DNA from: Pseudogymnoascus destructans
Lineage: Eukaryota > Ascomycota > Leotiomycetes > Thelebolales > Thelebolaceae
Assembly: GCF_001641265.1 (NCBI RefSeq)
Contig: NW_020167525.1
Location: forward strand, 1,094,501-1,158,500
Direction of reading: 5' to 3'
Length of the DNA stretch: 64,000 nt
Position numbers and translations under genes: made by a program. The notes beneath the pieces were generated by a model. It saw only the letters and a list, made by a program, of their open reading frames with translations, was not told the origin of the DNA and made no database searches. This document shows, in pieces, positions 20,648 through 30,250 of this stretch; position 1 is the stretch's first letter; every line of letters begins with the position of its first letter.

Positions 20648-20730
20648 GTTTTGTTGTGGAGGAATTTAACATTTAGTTGGGGGTTATTGTCACCGCATCA
20701 TTTTGGCCGGTTCGCTATACATGTACGTTA

Positions 20731-21212
20731 TTTGGTTTCCTTTTCTACTATACTAGATAATTACTTAGGCCACGTGATTCTAACATCATGTGATAAATCA
20801 TGAATATTCATGGTTTGTTGGTCGAAGGACCGAAATATTGCGACCGCGCGCAAATCGTGCAGTGTATTTGGTGACCGGACCTTCGGGCTTTTGCGCAACG
20901 GGCAGGAAAACTCGACAGTAGACTACAGTATATAGAACAAATTGATTAAAATTGAATTACTACACTACCTACGGAGCCTACGTATTATTTATGTCATTTG
21001 GAGGGCCTACCCAAACGCCCTGGGTAACAGAAGGGTTTGGGCCTGAAACCCAATGCGTCGGAGTTCTGAGGCAACCTGCTCACACCAAGCGCCAATTGGG
21101 GAGCCCGACAATTGTGGGAAAAACCGCCATTCTCTTTCCCTCAACATGATTATGAATAATCATGCTTATGTATATTTAGTCATGATTATTATGACTATTT
21201 GTGCTAACCCTG
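20731..21212. other. Right flank of the outer hAT insertion
   Basis: No gene seen. It contains an AT-rich terminal segment with ATGATTATGAATAATCAT palindromes and ends in CTAACCCTG at 21212. The stretch 20810-20920 is GC-richer (GACCGCGCGCAAATCG) without a long frame. It probably is original sequence of the outer element. Confidence 0.5.
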
Positions 21213-21388
21213 ATAACGAGCGTTTATTCCAAATAAATCCAAACAATGCCTATAACAACCAAAGCATACTCCAAATACCAAATCCCACTCCATCCAACTA
21301 ATTATAGCTCACAAATAGAATAAGAAACACCTGATCTTACTATGGCCCTCTAACTCTCAGTCTCTCGGGGGCGATGGCAAACTTCACA

Positions 21389-22972
21389 TCATCCAGAACC
21401 ATCCACACCAGGCGCCCACGTCACAGATTTCGCAGTGGGTGGGCTTGGCACGGTGGTCTCAGTCGCAGTTGTGGTTTTAGCAACTGGTGGGCTTGTCAGT
21501 GTGGTCGCGGTCGCAGTCGTGGTTGCAGTAACTGTGCCATCTTGTGCCTGTTGAACCTCGTTCCCCCTTGGAGGAAGACCCGCCCTCTTCCGTCTCACCC
21601 TCTCAAACATCCTCATATCACTTCGCACCAACTGTCTCCGCACAGTTGGTACATACATGACCCTCCTCGCAAAGACCTCCTTCTCCAACTCCGCCAGCGT
21701 GAAGTCCTCATAAAACTCCTCTCTCGACCACTGGAATTCTTCTGGCTCCAGCCGAGACGTCAACAGGATCCTCAAGACTTCAACTTGCATCACCGTCGGC
21801 CTGCGGATGAAGATACTGGGATCAGGGTTTGCTTCCTCTAGCTTCCCAGGTTCCAACGAATAGACGGGAGCCGGGGCCGTTGGGAGGAAACCCTGCTTCC
21901 TGTCGTCGTCGAGGAGGATATCAATGCACTCTAATTTCGTGTCACAATCCTGTTCGATGCCGCGGGTGTAACCGCGAGCTCTGACGATGTCCTGAAGCTG
22001 GGTGAGGGACATGTCGTTGTATATCGCGGCGGCTTCGTCCATGCGCGGCGTGCGGTAGAGGGGCTCATACGAGAGCTCCATTGGCATCTGTGTTTGGTCT
22101 CGGTACTTTGCGTAGATGGGGTTTAACTGCGTCGTCGCGGCAATGGGGAGGCCGCTGCCTGCGATTAGGCTGTGCGTTGGCTTGGGGTATATGACGGTGA
22201 TGTCTGCATGGTTTGCATGCTGGTGGGGGTTTGGCCAGGAGCTAATATTTCCCATGGATGCCCAGGCAGTTGGTATGGTTGGCTGCGTCGGGATTAAGCT
22301 GGTAGACGGCATTACGGGCGCGTATGGGCCTTGAGGGATGTAAATGTGTTTGTTCTTTTGCATCCCAGAGGCTTTGCCTTCCACTTCCATGATGTTGCGG
22401 GCAAGTTGTGGAGTGGACCTTCTCTTCGACCTGGAGATCCGGAATACTTTGCAACGACGCTTGAGAAAGTTTCTGCTTTTCTCTTTATAATACTTGTATT
22501 GTCTGTCCATAGGCTGGTCTTCGGGGGAGTTTGTTGGCTGAGCCGTAGACCTCATTGGTCCGACTATGTATATGCTGCCGCCTGCTTGGTCTTCTGCGTT
22601 CAATATAGCTTCTATGATGTCGTCTCTGCTTGATCTCCAGCCCATAACAACTTTCAGGTCTCTGCATCGTTTTATGAGGTCGTTCTTCATGAATAACCCA
22701 TACCGCTCCGCCCTCTGACTGCGGGGATTGGTTGTTGGCAGCAGTTCCAGGCTTTCATATCCCGAAACAAACTGTGTCACAGTTATGGCTCCAGCTGCGT
22801 TCATTGTGCGATCGTAGTTCGTGAGTTTATCTTGCACGTCTATAATGGTCCGAATGATATCGTCTTTCCAAGCCTTCCATATGATGTCGATGTTTAACCC
22901 CTCGCATATTCTCAAGAGGTCTTTCTTCTCCAAGTGCTTATATTCTACCCATCGATCCTCTACAGTCGCCAT
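21389..22972 (-). CDS. Uncharacterised protein with three SAP-like helical repeats
   Basis: I choose ATG 22972 (MATVEDRWVEY, 527 codons); the frame is open upstream to 23152, but the product there has no family-like features. Three segments resemble the SAP fold (helix, GxK-like turn, helix): about residues 14-45 (KKDLLRICEGLNIDIIWKAWKDD), 110-140 (FMKNDLIKRCRDLKVVMGW) and 320-350 (MSLTQLQDIVRARGYTRGIE). SAP motifs bind AT-rich scaffold DNA in known proteins. A basic patch (KRRCKVFRISRSKRRST) precedes the central Pro-rich linker, and the C-terminus is Thr/Ala/Pro-rich. No catalytic motif. It is the first host gene after the outer insertion, whose right boundary is 176 bp beyond its stop. I do not recognise an orthologue. 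Confidence 0.65.
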   Translation of the reverse strand: MATVEDRWVEYKHLEKKDLLRICEGLNIDIIWKAWKDDIIRTIIDVQDKLTNYDRTMNAAGAITVTQFVSGYESLELLPTTNPRSQRAERYGLFMKNDLIKRCRDLKVVMGWRSSRDDIIEAILNAEDQAGGSIYIVGPMRSTAQPTNSPEDQPMDRQYKYYKEKSRNFLKRRCKVFRISRSKRRSTPQLARNIMEVEGKASGMQKNKHIYIPQGPYAPVMPSTSLIPTQPTIPTAWASMGNISSWPNPHQHANHADITVIYPKPTHSLIAGSGLPIAATTQLNPIYAKYRDQTQMPMELSYEPLYRTPRMDEAAAIYNDMSLTQLQDIVRARGYTRGIEQDCDTKLECIDILLDDDRKQGFLPTAPAPVYSLEPGKLEEANPDPSIFIRRPTVMQVEVLRILLTSRLEPEEFQWSREEFYEDFTLAELEKEVFARRVMYVPTVRRQLVRSDMRMFERVRRKRAGLPPRGNEVQQAQDGTVTATTTATATTLTSPPVAKTTTATETTVPSPPTAKSVTWAPGVDGSG

Positions 22973-23888
22973 GGCTTGCCCGCGTCGTTTCAAAGGGTAT
23001 TTAGTCGTAAGGCACGACGATATGACTGGAATAGAAGAATGTGACAAGGACGCCGTATGTTCGAAGCCAGATTTGCGCAGCAAAAGTCCTATCTTCAAGA
23101 CGCAACGTGTAGCGTAGTAAACTGAAGGTATAACTTTAAAATTCGAAGCCAAAGTAAAATATTGGAAAGACGTTTGGGGTTTCGGGATGAGAAATAGCCC
23201 ATGCTTGGTTTCTTTGCCTAGCTAAAACTGGCCAAAGGACAAAGGAAGGACCGTCGGGCTGGAGTTGAAAGCAACCCCGCCCGCAATAAAATCAACACAA
23301 AGAAAGACCGAAAGCGGCCATTACTATACTTGAAGCGATGCCAAAGCCGTCTCATACTTATAACCGTGTAGTTTGGACTCAAAGCCGAAGTTGTGAGAGC
23401 TGAAAACGACAGAATGACAGAACTCCACGGCTGGCTTGGGGAGGGTGATGGGACCTAAAGACCGCAGTACCTAGTCAATAGACAACTTGTCAGAATGTGA
23501 TGGAACTGCGAAGCCTTCAGATCAAAGACTGTTGAATCTGTTGGAGAAGTTGAGCGTCTCATCCTGTTGGCGATATCTCACGAAGCACTTGTCATCATGC
23601 CACTATGAGATAGATATTGTGTTATTTGTTATAAAAAGTAATATCGCCAACAATAAACAAACACAAAGTCTAATTATTCCATCCTTAAAAATAATAACCA
23701 GAGACGAGTTGGTATTTTGTTATATTAAGATTGGAAATAATTGGTTTGGCGTCGATATGTCCAATCACGTGATATTCACGCTAGCTTATCGGATATGAGA
23801 AGATGCAACTTTTTTTTGCGGAACTGGAAACTACGATCACATACGCTATAATCCAGTCGGTCTCCTCGAGCCCAACCTGCATTTCACC
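22973..23888. other. Divergent intergenic region
   Basis: About 900 bp between the SAP-like gene and bystin, which are transcribed away from each other. No convincing gene or repeat. Confidence 0.5.
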
Positions 23889-25363
23889 ATGTCTCGACCT
23901 GCTCAAACCGGCAGGCGGCATAATGCCCTCGAAAATGACCTCCTAGCCACCGGTCCGCTCAAGAACAAGGCGCCAAAGAGAAAATCGAGGCACGAAGAGG
24001 ATGGTGGGGAGAAATTCGTGGATGCAAAGGCGTCGCGCAAGATTTTGAGAATTGGACAGGAGTTAGCGGCCGAAGACGAACAGGAGCAGGGAAGCGGCGT
24101 GACCAAGAATACAGCCTTTGATTTTGAGTCGAGGCTCGAGGACGAAGATTTGTCGGACGATGCGGGGCAAGATGTTGCTGAGGATTGGGGCGATGAGGAT
24201 GAGATTGTTGAAGAGATAGAACTCGACCCAGAGGATTTGGAAACCTACAGCAAATTCTTCCCTACACAGGAGGATCCGTTATTGCGGCAAGGCTGGGGCG
24301 GCGAGGCAGATGAAGACGAAGGTGGGGAGTCGACTAATCTCGCTGATCTAATACTGGAGAAGATTGCCGCACATGAGGCGTCACAGGGTGGACGTGGGGA
24401 TGCGCAGTTTATGAATGGCGCCGTCCCAGATGAAGACTTTGAATTACCTCCTAAGGTTGTCGACGTGTACACCAAGTAAGCCTATCCAAGCACTTATTCT
24501 CAGGCACAACTTTGCTAACAGCTTTCAGGATCGGCTTCCTCCTTTCCCGCTACAAATCTGGGAAACTTCCAAAGCCCTTCAAGATCCTCCCTAGCGTCCC
24601 TCACTGGGAAGAGATTATCCAGCTCACCCGCCCCGACAAATGGACACCGAACGCCTGCTACGAAGCCGCCAAGATCTTCGTCTCCTCCACACCCCAAGTT
24701 GCCCAGATCTTCATGGAGCACATCATCCTCGAGCGCGTGCGCGAAGATATCCAGGAAACCAATAAGCTCAATGTTCATTTATTCAAAGCGCTCAAGAAGG
24801 GCCTGTACAAGCCGGCTGCGTGGTTCAAGGGATTCCTCTTTCCTTTGGTGGGAGGTGGAATGTGCACTTTAAGAGAGGCGCATATTATCTCCGCTGTTCT
24901 CGCACGAGTTTCGATTCCCGTGCTTCACTCTGCGGCGGCGTTGAAGGGGCTCTGTGACATCGCGGCGCAGGAGACGTCACAAGGGACGGAGGGCGGTGGC
25001 GCAACAAATATCTTCATCAAGACACTGCTCGAGAAGAAGTATGCTCTGCCGTTCCAGGTTATCGACGCGTTGGTTTTCCACTTCCTTCGTTTCCGTAGCG
25101 ATCCTATTCAAGGATCGGGTGGGGATAAGGTCGTGAAGTTGCCGGTTATCTGGCATCAGTGCTTGTTGTCATTTGCACAGAGGTATAGGAATGATATTAC
25201 GGAGGATCAACGTGAGGCTCTGCTAGATCTCTTAATAACGAAGGGCCATTCGGCGATTGGGCCGGAGGTGAGGAGGGAATTGCTGGAGGGCAGAGGAAGG
25301 GGCGTGGCTATTGAACCCGAGGGACCAGGCAATGGTGGTGATGATACCATGATGATGGATTAG
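23889..25363 (+). CDS. ENP1: Bystin homologue Enp1, 40S ribosome biogenesis factor
   Basis: 473 residues in two exons, 23889-24475 and 24529-25363; the 53-bp intron has GTAAG...TTCAG and splits the lysine codon of VDVYTK-IGFLL. Enp1/bystin is needed for 20S pre-rRNA processing and assembly of the small subunit, in nucleolus and early cytoplasm. The N-terminus is basic then acidic (low complexity). The bystin domain begins near DVYTKIGFLLSRYKSGKLPK and includes WTPNACYEAAKIFVSS, YKPAAWFKGFLFPL, CTLREAHIISAVLARVSIPV, and HFLRFR. The length matches the family (yeast Enp1 about 480). It ends in an acidic DDTMMMD tail. Confidence 0.96.
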
Positions 25364-25856
25364 GTGGTTATGAATGCATATTGAAGATTCCTGAGAGATA
25401 TAAGGGATAATGAGTTTCATGTCTTCGAGTTTACAACAATTCTCTATTTACTACTTCGTATGAGTGAAAATGCTCCTAATAGCCATCTTGGATATTTCTA
25501 AAGATAGAATTCAATTGCTTGGCATCTCAATATGTGGTTCTAGACCTCGATACGGTAATTTTGCCAGCCAGGCGCCAAGGCGGTGTACCCATCCTTGATA
25601 GGAGAGTAACAATTTGCCCAGATCGTCGAGACATGCCGCCGCAATCTGCAAATTCCGCCTCCTTCTTTTCATCTCAGGAATTTGCAATCCGATGATATTT
25701 TTACTATATACCCTTCGCTCATGATACTGTTATAATAGATAACACCCACTGTCGCTACGGACCATCAAGCACCCTTGATCATACCAGACACGAACGACCA
25801 ACGTATCCGACACCCTTGCTTGGCTTGGATAGGAACCTCACCCATCACAAAAAGCG
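25364..25856. other. Intergenic region
   Basis: Bystin 3' side and promoter of the next gene. No gene or repeat seen. Confidence 0.5.
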
Positions 25857-26975
25857 ATGGTTCTACCAAGTTTCAACGATGCGCGCGGGCAGTATAGCGT
25901 GCTGAGAGAGAAGGTAGACAGTCTACCCTTTCTCCAGCGAACACGCATTCGCGCCATCCAATTTTGTGAGCGGGTTGACAGGTCGGGCCTCATGGGCAAC
26001 GCACGCTTTCGCCTCCTCGCCGCATTCGTTACTCTCGCCTTCGTCTGGCTCCTGTCCGCGGGCATAAACAGGGCCCCTCCTGCTCCTCCAGCGCCTGCAG
26101 CACCGGCAGCACCACCACCACCGCCGCCGCCGAAGCCCGTCCTGCCGCCAATGCCTATGATTCAGATTGCGGACTTATTACGCGAGACCAAGTCCCTGGC
26201 CGCCGACGCGCCTGGACCATACACGAATGGCACCTACTTCGAGTCCGACAGAGTCGCTGTCATCATCGAAGACCGCCCGCTCGAGAACCTGATACCCCTG
26301 ATACTCCACTACTCTGCCGTCCTCGGCCCTGCCTGGCCCGTCATCCTCTACACGTCCATGCCATCCATCCAGAACTCCTCCTCTCTTCGCCGCTCTCTTG
26401 AAGAGAAGCGTATCTTAATCCGTTCCCTCCCAGCGGGTCTTAAGTTCGAGACACACTTCGACGTTACGAAATTCTTGACGCAGCCCTGGTTCTGGGAGCA
26501 GCTCGCCCCAGCGAAGAACGTCCTTCTTTTCCAGGCCGATGCCATGATCTGCGGCAATGCGCACTTACGCGTAGACGACTTCATGCACTACGATCTTGTT
26601 GGCGCACCGATTCAAGAAGAGAAGTGGCATGGACAGGGATACAATGGAGGTCTCTCGCTGCGCAATCGCCAGCTGATTCTTGATATTATTGCTACGGATG
26701 TTGCGCTGCACCCGTTGGACCCAGAGGCGCCGTCGGATACGGACAGATACGAGGATCAATGGTACTTCATGCGAATGAGAGAGCGCGGAGCCAACCTACC
26801 TATCGAGGATGTGGCCAAGACCTTTGCGGTTCAAACTCTGTACTACGAGTTCCCAATTGGATACCATCAACCGGAGAAGTTCCAGGCCGAGAACATGACA
26901 CTGATTGAGGAGTGGTGTCCTGAGGTCAAGCTAGTGACGAACAAGCTTCTGAAGTGTGAGCCGCCGATCTGCTAA
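25857..26975 (+). CDS. DUF5672-family type II membrane protein (putative glycosyltransferase)
   Basis: 372 residues, no intron. Short cytosolic N-terminus, one transmembrane helix at about 52-70 (LLAAFVTLAFVWLLSAG), then an Ala/Pro-rich stem (73-100) and a lumenal domain. The domain shows the DUF5672 pattern: VAVIIEDRPLENLIPLILHYS, FLTQPWFWEQLA, VLLFQADAMICGNA, YDLVGAPIQ, GYNGGLSLRNR and EDQWYFMR. This family is thought to be glycosyltransferase-like, acting in the Golgi; substrate unknown. The topology (signal anchor plus stem) fits a Golgi enzyme. Confidence 0.85.
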   Translation: MVLPSFNDARGQYSVLREKVDSLPFLQRTRIRAIQFCERVDRSGLMGNARFRLLAAFVTLAFVWLLSAGINRAPPAPPAPAAPAAPPPPPPPKPVLPPMPMIQIADLLRETKSLAADAPGPYTNGTYFESDRVAVIIEDRPLENLIPLILHYSAVLGPAWPVILYTSMPSIQNSSSLRRSLEEKRILIRSLPAGLKFETHFDVTKFLTQPWFWEQLAPAKNVLLFQADAMICGNAHLRVDDFMHYDLVGAPIQEEKWHGQGYNGGLSLRNRQLILDIIATDVALHPLDPEAPSDTDRYEDQWYFMRMRERGANLPIEDVAKTFAVQTLYYEFPIGYHQPEKFQAENMTLIEEWCPEVKLVTNKLLKCEPPIC

Positions 26976-27827
26976 GGCAACTCCTACGAGAGCAAATTGG
27001 GAAATCGGGCGTTTTTGGATGGTTCGGTTTAAACGTATTCGTCAGGATACGCACGACGAAATGGGGAATAATAGAAGGAATACAGTTGATATGACGGACG
27101 ATTTGACGATGGCGCTTCCACATGATACGCCGCGCTTTACGAAGATCGGGAGATAGCGAATGCTATTTTTTCAAGAGTTGATTCTAAATCTCGCACACTC
27201 ACTTGTCACGTATTTCCAACTCTGCGGATTTACTTGGATTGGGAAGATGCGAATAGTATGGTACTACACAGCGGCTAAGCGCAGCATCCGTAGCGCCTAC
27301 CCAACGCGGCAGCTTTTACGATGACTCTTACTATGCACTACGGGGATGGGCGCGTGGGAGGAGGGTTGTCTCCAGGGTTTTAAGGTTTGACCTTCAGGAC
27401 TAGCCGCAGCGGCGGCGCCATGTTATACTTCAGAGACAAGTACACTCCCAACCACTTTTGCTGCCCTGGTACCTTCCCCTTGCTGTTCCTGGAGGGTTGG
27501 GACCTTTTACCGTGGTTAGTATGCCCGACGGCTATTTGACTGTCAAAGTCCCGTGGTGGCATGGCAGTCCATTTGAACATGAAGCATGTATATTAGGCGT
27601 CCCAAGCTCTTATTTTCTTTTGGATCTTTTTCCTTTCTTCATTGTATCATAGAACACTACGTGGGCAACACAGCACGGTACCTTATAAATATCTCTTTTA
27701 ATGATTCACAATCATCCAACCTTTTTTATCACTTCTCGACTTATTGCGCTCCTCGTCACCTCGTGTCGTAGAAGCTGCAGGCCACTTCTCTAAACTCTGG
27801 ATTATAAAGAACATTTCTTCAGTTACA
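26976..27827. other. Intergenic region with TATA box
   Basis: TATAAAT at 27684-27690 lies about 140 bp before the chosen start of the next gene. No gene is supported in the first 700 bp. Confidence 0.45.
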
Positions 27828-29840
27828 ATGGCCACTGTGGGACAGAATGAAGGGACCATTGCCTCTAATGTTGTCGAAATACTGAGGCGTGCTATTAGCA
27901 ATGTGCCGCCTAGTCCATCGTTGTCGCCGTCTGGGCAGCAGGCCATGGCTTGGCCATCTGATACCACAAGAGAGGAATCTTCATCTCCTCCTGCCGATCC
28001 CCAGTATATCTCCATCAGGACCTTGTGGCCTCATAGCCCAGACTTGCCACCCGGCCCACCATCAACTTCTCAAGATAGACTACTTCATGCACTGGGAGAT
28101 ACTCACGTTGAGAATATATATGGCCTTACTGGGTTGGAGGGGATCCAGCCAAGCACACTCAACGCTCTGAACAGCCCAAGTGTAGTCCATACCACAGGGC
28201 ATGAGACTTTTCTATCCTCCACCGCAGGTCAACAAGCTTTACCTTTGCAATTTGACTACGAGCGTAATTTGGCTATTGCCAAATTTCGCGAGGATCACCA
28301 GGGCGCAATCACCTTCGACGACGACGACGATGAAGAGTTTTTTCTCTGTCTCGGTCCCCCGAGTGGCCGCCGCCGCTACTCCCCAACCCCTATCCTCGCC
28401 ACCTCGCCAGCATTCGAGCCATGGGGCATGTACCCGCCATTTTACGACTGGGACGAAGATTTTGATTCCGATCCGCCGGTATCCAAAGAGTTAGATCCTG
28501 CCGCTCCAGTTTTTGAGTATCAACCCAGCCACGCCTATATCCAAGATACCGCATCAGGAGCAGACCAGCAAGCTCTCCGGTCCCAGGACTCAGTCTCCGA
28601 GCCCCCAGAACCCGACCTTCCAGCAGAGGCTTCAGGCGCCGCGGCTCCAGGAGCACGCCAGCAAGCCGTCCAGTCCCAGGACGCAGTTTCTGAGTCCCCG
28701 GAATCCGAGCTTCCAACACAGGCTTTAAGCGCCCCGGCTCCCCAGCCACATGCGCCGCAACGATGGAGTTTGCCACCGCTGCGTGACCTACCATTCTACT
28801 CCGATAAAAAAAGAAAGGGGGAGGAGGCGGAACTAAGGGCCCAGCGTATGCGTCAGCAAAATCGCGTTGGTGCTGCGAACGGTAATGGAACTGCCCGATC
28901 ACAGCAGTCACAAAATGGCAATGCGGCCTCTGGGCCGTCATCGGCGCCGTACATGCCAGCCCGATCAAATGGGTTTATGGCAACTGCTACGCCGTCACGG
29001 GGCTCGTCGAGGTCAGGCCGTTCTATGGCACTCGGCTCACATAATGGGTCGTCTATATTTCCAAGAGCTCGCAACGGCTCTTTTAAACCCCGCAACAACC
29101 CGCCTAGTCTTATTCGTTCTGGTCCATCCAAGGGCCCCCAGACCGGCAGCAACTCATCTGGAACCACAGCTACCACATATGCCGGCCTATCAACCCACCC
29201 TGCACCATCCTCTAGCCCGCCTTGCAAGTTCGAGGATACTGCCCTCCCGTCAAATTCTGTGGAACGACCAGCTACCCCTGGGCCGTCTGGAGAACCGAGG
29301 ACAAATCCTGCAACGAAAGGCAAAGCAAGGACGCATACTAAAGCAGCCAGTCCACCGCGCCCACCGCCCGCACCTACCACTGGCACGGCCGGAGTTCCTG
29401 TGGCGGCTACCAGGCCGCGTGGAGGCCGCGCGAGAGGCAGGACGCGGCGCCAATCACCACCGGCCCAGGCCGCGGGGGTTTCAACATCTACTGGCCAAAA
29501 TTTGACAGCTGCGCCTCGGTCACCGACGGGGATGCCCACTCGGACGAGAGCCAGCAATGGGACCGCGGATGCTGGACCCTCGACCGAAGGAAGTAGTGTT
29601 CCGGTCGAGCCTACAAGAATCAGTGATCAAGAATCGGCGCTACCAACTCGGCAACCCATGCCGCGGCCGACTCAGACGAACACCGGCAACGGAGTTGCGG
29701 ATGCGGGACCTTCGGCTGGGGGAAGAAGTACACAAGTTTGCCGCACACGAAGTAATTTGGGTCATGAGATATTTGAGGCACAGATAGAGTACCATAAGAG
29801 ATTTCAGGCGATGGGTGGATATAGGAGGCGAGGGGGTTAG
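27828..29840 (+). CDS. Uncharacterised Pro/Ser/Ala-rich low-complexity protein
   Basis: Start ATG 27828 (MATVGQNEG; an upstream in-frame ATG is at 27744), 670 residues in one exon. N-terminal third: a helical segment (IASNVVEILRRAISNV), an acidic run (FDDDDDEEFFLCLG) and aromatic patches (EPWGMYPPFYDWDEDF). A direct repeat of about 35 residues follows at 28555-28740 (ADQQALRSQDSVSEPPEPDLP and ARQQAVQSQDAVSESPESELP). The rest is disordered, with basic RGR clusters (GGRARGRTRRQ), ending FQAMGGYRRRGG. No known domain; I do not recognise it. Disorder and RG-rich tail would fit a nucleic-acid-associated protein, but that is only composition. Confidence 0.6.
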   Translation: MATVGQNEGTIASNVVEILRRAISNVPPSPSLSPSGQQAMAWPSDTTREESSSPPADPQYISIRTLWPHSPDLPPGPPSTSQDRLLHALGDTHVENIYGLTGLEGIQPSTLNALNSPSVVHTTGHETFLSSTAGQQALPLQFDYERNLAIAKFREDHQGAITFDDDDDEEFFLCLGPPSGRRRYSPTPILATSPAFEPWGMYPPFYDWDEDFDSDPPVSKELDPAAPVFEYQPSHAYIQDTASGADQQALRSQDSVSEPPEPDLPAEASGAAAPGARQQAVQSQDAVSESPESELPTQALSAPAPQPHAPQRWSLPPLRDLPFYSDKKRKGEEAELRAQRMRQQNRVGAANGNGTARSQQSQNGNAASGPSSAPYMPARSNGFMATATPSRGSSRSGRSMALGSHNGSSIFPRARNGSFKPRNNPPSLIRSGPSKGPQTGSNSSGTTATTYAGLSTHPAPSSSPPCKFEDTALPSNSVERPATPGPSGEPRTNPATKGKARTHTKAASPPRPPPAPTTGTAGVPVAATRPRGGRARGRTRRQSPPAQAAGVSTSTGQNLTAAPRSPTGMPTRTRASNGTADAGPSTEGSSVPVEPTRISDQESALPTRQPMPRPTQTNTGNGVADAGPSAGGRSTQVCRTRSNLGHEIFEAQIEYHKRFQAMGGYRRRGG

Positions 29841-30250
29841 GCGTTTGTCATGGGAGTTGTTGAATTGTATTTTTGGGGACGCTGGGGTGGACTCACGTCA
29901 AACTAGCGGAGGGTGCGTTGGAAATTCGTTTTTTGAAGTCAGCATTTACATATTTACGTGAATGGAAAGTTTGTTCTTGACATACTCAACAGAATTTGCT
30001 AGAAATTAGTTTGAATTCAGTTGACAGGGAATGAAATTTATTGCACTCAAATGTTCACTGTCTTCAGCCATTGCACTCTATCATTCCTCAATTAATAAGC
30101 CATTTATTCTCCCAACTCGGGCATACCATCCTCATAAATATCATTCCAAGGAAATATTTCGTGAGGCCTCGCATCTACTTAGATTTAAATGCGTAGATCT
30201 AGGCAGCTATCTACCGCGCGAGAAAAGAAGAAAATAAGTGCCAACTAATG
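29841..30250. other. Intergenic region
   Basis: AT-rich, no gene seen; separates a plus-strand gene from the minus-strand HET relic. Confidence 0.45.

Larger units (their letters stand above)
18463..20728 (-). mobile_element. pogo/Fot1-like DNA transposon 3, interrupted by a solo LTR
   Basis: Ends ACGTACATGTATAACGAACC (18463) and its inverse at 20728, flanked by TA at 18461-18462 and 20729-20730. 2266 bp, or 1843 bp without the LTR and its duplication. The TIRs differ from elements 1 and 2 but match those of the MITE at 977-1400. It carries a degenerate transposase. Confidence 0.9.
935..21212. mobile_element. Outer hAT-type insertion, 20.3 kb, filled with nested elements
   Basis: The left end reads CAGGGTTAG at 935 and the right end CTAACCCTG at 21212. 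Both are directly flanked by the 8-bp direct repeat ATAACGAG (927-934 and 21213-21220). The subterminal DNA on both sides is AT-rich with repeated ATCATGATTAT-like palindromes. TIRs starting CA(G) with 8-bp target duplications are the hAT superfamily hallmark. After removing the recognisable later insertions (MITE, three pogo-like elements, gypsy, LTRs) only a few kilobases remain: roughly 3285-4534, 5442-7893, part of 16692-18460 and 20731-21212. No intact hAT transposase belonging to this element is visible, so it may have been non-autonomous or lost its gene. A second copy of the right end occurs at 52434-52467. Confidence 0.75.

Noticed and set aside
935..21220. A Starship-type giant mobile element
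   Set aside because: No tyrosine-recombinase captain gene is visible at either edge, and the 8-bp duplication with CAGGG inverted ends is hAT-like.
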